Source: an uncultured Lysobacter sp. (GTDB lineage Bacteria > Pseudomonadota > Gammaproteobacteria > Xanthomonadales > Xanthomonadaceae). Taken from it: 7,233 nt of DNA. Shown piece after piece: positions 5,349-7,233 of this stretch; within the stretch, counting starts at the first letter, position 1, and each line of letters begins with the position of its first letter. Under the pieces are notes generated by a model that saw only the letters and a list, made by a program, of their open reading frames with translations, was not told the DNA's origin and did not search any database. A program made the translations under genes and the position numbers. The stretch covers positions 1-7,233 of the forward strand of contig CAMLID010000127.1 of the NCBI GenBank assembly GCA_946480055.1. The letters are read 5' to 3'.

Positions 5349-5828
5349 ATGCGCCACGCCCTCGCCGTCCGCGGCCTGCTCTCCACCTGGATGCTCGCCG
5401 CCGTGATGCTCTCCGCCTGCAGCCGCCACGAGGCGCCGCCGCCGAGCCATGGCCGGGTCGAGCGTTTCGAATGGACCGACGTCAAGGTCGGCGACGGCGC
5501 AGTCGCGCGCAGCGGTCAGGACGTGAGCGTGCATTACACCGGCTGGCTCTACGACCAGAACGCGCCCGACAAGCACGGGCGCAAGTTCGACAGCTCGGTC
5601 GACCGTGCCAAGCCGTTCTCGTTCCTGCTCGGCGCCGGCCGGGTGATTCGCGGCTGGGACGAAGGCGTCGCCGGCATGCGCGTGGGCGGCAAGCGCATCC
5701 TGATGGTGCCGCCGGACTACGGCTACGGCGCCGACGGCGCCGGCGGCGGGGTGATTCCGCCCAACGGCTCGATGGTGTTCGAAGTCGAATTGCTGGGCGT
5801 GCGCGAGCACGTGCCCGGCTCGCGCTGA
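5349..5828 (+). CDS. FKBP-type peptidyl-prolyl cis-trans isomerase lipoprotein
   Basis: 159-residue secreted foldase. Residues 1-23 are a signal peptide ending in lipobox LSAC, so Cys24 would be lipidated and the mature protein anchored in the cell envelope; Ser at +2 favours the outer membrane. Residues about 45-150 form one complete FKBP domain: VSVHYTGWLYD, KFDSS, KPFSFLLG, GRVIRGWDEGVAGM, PPDYGYGADG, VIPPNGSMVFEVELL. Pocket residues equivalent to FKBP12 Tyr26, Phe36, Asp37, Val55, Ile56, Trp59, Tyr82 and Phe99 are all present (Tyr63, Phe80, Asp81, Val99, Ile100, Trp103, Tyr124, Phe144), so activity is expected. An extra loop (QNAPDKHGR) precedes KFDSS, which I recall as usual in proteobacterial FKBPs. 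AGGGA (5336-5340) is eight bases before the ATG. It converges on the monooxygenase gene 34 bp away and shows no clear link to the SDR upstream. Confidence 0.95.
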   Translation: MRHALAVRGLLSTWMLAAVMLSACSRHEAPPPSHGRVERFEWTDVKVGDGAVARSGQDVSVHYTGWLYDQNAPDKHGRKFDSSVDRAKPFSFLLGAGRVIRGWDEGVAGMRVGGKRILMVPPDYGYGADGAGGGVIPPNGSMVFEVELLGVREHVPGSR

Positions 5829-5862
5829 CGCGAGCCCATCCTCACCTACTCTCCGGCGCGAC

Positions 5863-6855
5863 TCAGCCGGCCAGCTGCGCGCGCGCCCGCGCAGCCAATT
5901 CGAACGAACGCAGCCGCGCCGCGTGTTCGTAGACGTTGGCGGTCAGCATCAACTCGTCCGGGCGGTGACGGTCGATGAAGGCGGCGATGCCGTCGCGCAC
6001 TGTATCGGGGTCGCCGACCACCGCGCAGGCCAGCGCACGTTCCACGCCGGAACGCTCTGCCGGGGTCCAGAAACTGTCGATGTCGTCGATCGGCGGCGGT
6101 ATCAGGCCAGGCTGGCCGCGACGCAAGTTGACGAAGCTCTGCTGCTGGGTGGTGAACAGGCGCCGCGCTTCGGCGTCGGTCTCCGCGGCGACCACGTTCA
6201 AGGCCAGCAGCGCATGCGGCTGCGCCCAACGCGGCGACGGCCGGAACTCGCGCCGGTAGATCGCCAGCGCTTCGTCCATCGCATCGGGCGCGAAGTGCGA
6301 AGCGAACGCGTACGGCAGGCCCAGCTGCGCAGCCAGACGCGCGCCGAACGTGCTCGAACCCAGCAGCCACACCGGCACCCGCAGTCCCGCGCCGGGCACC
6401 GCGCGCACCGCCTGGCCGGCCTGCGCCGGTTCGAAGTAATGCAGCAGCTCGGCCACGTCCTGCGGGAAGCTGTCGGCGCCGTCGAAGTAGCGGCGCAGCG
6501 CGCGGGCGGTGGCCTGATCGGTGCCCGGCGCGCGGCCCAGGCCGAGGTCGATGCGATCGGGATACAGCGACGCCAGGGTGCCGAACTGCTCGGCCACCTG
6601 CAGCGGCGAATGGTTGGGCAGCATGATGCCGCCCGCGCCGACCCGGATCGTCGAAGTGCCGCCGGCGATATGCCCGATCAGCACCGCGGTCGCGGCGCTG
6701 GCGATGCCGGGCATGTTGTGGTGTTCGGCCAACCAGTAGCGGCGGTAGCCCAGGCGTTCGGCATGCCGCGCCAGATCCAGGCTGTGAGCGAAGGCCTGCC
6801 CGGCATCGCTGCCTTCGGTGACCGGGGCAAGGTCGAGGACGGAAAACGGAATCAT
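5863..6855 (-). CDS. LLM-class flavin-dependent monooxygenase (YhbW/MsnO8 type)
   Basis: 330-residue luciferase-like protein, an FMN- or F420-type TIM-barrel oxidoreductase, cytosolic, substrate unknown. It closely resembles E. coli YhbW as I recall that sequence: [14 protein letters not shown] at the N-terminus, [87 protein letters not shown], then a C-terminal [11 protein letters not shown]. Length matches the family (about 330-340). The ATG at 6855 gives the family-typical start [11 protein letters not shown]; an in-frame ATG at 6876 adds MPSPRAL and has a GAGGG only one base away, so neither start has a good ribosome site. It stands alone on the minus strand, converging with the FKBP gene. 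The long opposing frame at 5923-6966 is a GC-driven shadow. Confidence 0.95.
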   Translation of the reverse strand: MIPFSVLDLAPVTEGSDAGQAFAHSLDLARHAERLGYRRYWLAEHHNMPGIASAATAVLIGHIAGGTSTIRVGAGGIMLPNHSPLQVAEQFGTLASLYPDRIDLGLGRAPGTDQATARALRRYFDGADSFPQDVAELLHYFEPAQAGQAVRAVPGAGLRVPVWLLGSSTFGARLAAQLGLPYAFASHFAPDAMDEALAIYRREFRPSPRWAQPHALLALNVVAAETDAEARRLFTTQQQSFVNLRRGQPGLIPPPIDDIDSFWTPAERSGVERALACAVVGDPDTVRDGIAAFIDRHRPDELMLTANVYEHAARLRSFELAARARAQLAG

Positions 6856-6876
6856 GAGCGCTCGCGGCGATGGCAT

Positions 6877-6997
6877 GCCCTCAGCGGCATCCCCTCAGCC
6901 TGGGGGCGCTGGGGCGCGTTTGCGAGGCCACAAGACACACGCAGTGTTGCGAAAGTGGCGCCGTGATTGGTTTCAGTCGTTGGCTTGCATTGCTTTT
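6877..6997. other. Intergenic, upstream of the monooxygenase gene
   Basis: No supported gene, clear promoter hexamers or long dyad seen here. It must hold the promoter of the minus-strand monooxygenase, but I cannot point to convincing -35 and -10 boxes. Confidence 0.5.
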
Positions 6998-7027
6998 GCC
7001 GTGGCCGTGGCCGTGGCCGTGGCCGTG
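6998..7027. repeat. GCCGTG hexanucleotide microsatellite, five copies
   Basis: Five perfect head-to-tail GCCGTG copies followed by GCA. A plus-strand frame would read it as alternating Ala-Val and a minus-strand frame as alternating His-Gly, but neither frame looks like a gene. Such arrays change length by slippage. It lies about 140 bp upstream of the monooxygenase start. Confidence 0.9.
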
Positions 7028-7079
7028 GCATTGAAATCCAATGAGCCGCACTACGACGAACAACCGTAGACCCGAAGGG

Positions 7080-7105
7080 CGGCGCGCAGGATGCGCGCCG
7101 TTTTT
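7080..7105 (+). terminator. Terminator-like hairpin with T-tract
   Basis: CGGCGCGCA (7080-7088) and TGCGCGCCG (7092-7100) make a perfect 9-bp GC-rich stem with a GGA loop, followed directly by TTTTT (7101-7105). This has the form of an intrinsic terminator for plus-strand transcription. No plus-strand gene precedes it closely, so it is probably part of the surrounding repeat-like block. Confidence 0.55.
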
Positions 7106-7134
7106 CGAAGGGACAGGGATGTCCCGTCGAAAAA
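7101..7134. repeat. Long hairpin abutting the terminator-like stem
   Basis: TTTTTCGA (7101-7108) pairs with TCGAAAAA (7127-7134), and GGGACA (7110-7115) pairs with TGTCCC (7120-7125), with one mismatch between the two stems and a GGGA loop. The T-tract of the preceding hairpin is the left arm of this one, so the two structures can compete for the same bases. Confidence 0.75.
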
Positions 7135-7233
7135 TCCCGGCGCACGCACCGAACTCGCAGGGGAGGTTTGTCTAGGCAAGCCCTTCTCTTTGGTTACTTT
7201 TGACCGAAGGGAATCCAGGCGGACTCTTGGGCC

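Larger units (their letters stand above)
7060..7233. repeat. Part of a probable dispersed Xanthomonadaceae-type repeat
   Basis: The string CCCGAAGGGCGGCGCGCAGGATG, the two hairpins, AAAATCCCGG, and then CCCTTCTCTTTGGTTACTTTTG resemble a dispersed intergenic repeat that I recall from Lysobacter and Xanthomonas genomes. The identification is from memory, and the block is cut by the window end. No coding frame in it is convincing. Confidence 0.45.

Noticed and set aside
5923..6966. 347-residue plus-strand frame opposite the monooxygenase gene
   Set aside because: It is antisense to a clear YhbW-like gene, has no recognisable domain, and is typical of GC-rich shadow frames.
6818..7069. 83-residue frame with an Ala-Val run
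   Set aside because: It starts antisense inside the monooxygenase gene and its only hydrophobic stretch is the GCCGTG microsatellite; there is no ribosome site.

Overview
The window is GC-rich gammaproteobacterial chromosome and looks most like Lysobacter or a close relative in the Xanthomonadaceae. That placement is inference. It rests on the base composition, on the REP-type palindromes at the left end (cores GTAGGAGCGGCGTAAGCCGCGACC and GTGGGAGCGACGTGAGTCGCGA), and on a repeat-like block at the right end that resembles dispersed repeats I recall from that family.

Layout. Positions 1-557 are non-coding: two tandem copies of a ~276-bp unit, each carrying two long hairpins. Next is a divergent pair: a four-helix membrane protein (minus strand, 607-1011) and an XRE/MmyB-type regulator (plus strand, 1128-1937). 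The gap between them holds two dyads that could be operators. On the minus strand, 2878-1962 encodes a two-gene spike module: a short gp5/VgrG-like baseplate V protein followed by a PAAR-like tip protein. No sheath, tube or other baseplate gene lies in the window.

Divergent from the spike module is a plus-strand operon. It starts with an ArsR-family regulator from a promoter so close to the ATG that the mRNA may be leaderless. The regulator overlaps the next gene by ATGA. That gene is a single open frame containing two SRPBCC/AHSA1 (START-like) domains, with a strong Shine-Dalgarno and ATG still present between them. After a 61-bp gap comes a short-chain dehydrogenase whose YxxxK lysine is a cysteine. 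An FKBP-type peptidyl-prolyl isomerase lipoprotein follows (5349-5828). It converges on a YhbW-like flavin-dependent monooxygenase on the minus strand (5863-6855).

The right end (6877-7233) has no supported gene. It holds five GCCGTG hexamers, two abutting hairpins (one terminator-like), and what looks like part of a dispersed repeat cut by the window edge.

Most genes are recognisable families. The points most worth attention are the isolated spike/PAAR-like pair, the fused SRPBCC frame, the SDR without its catalytic lysine, and the tandem REP-type array. I did not find a complete undescribed system.
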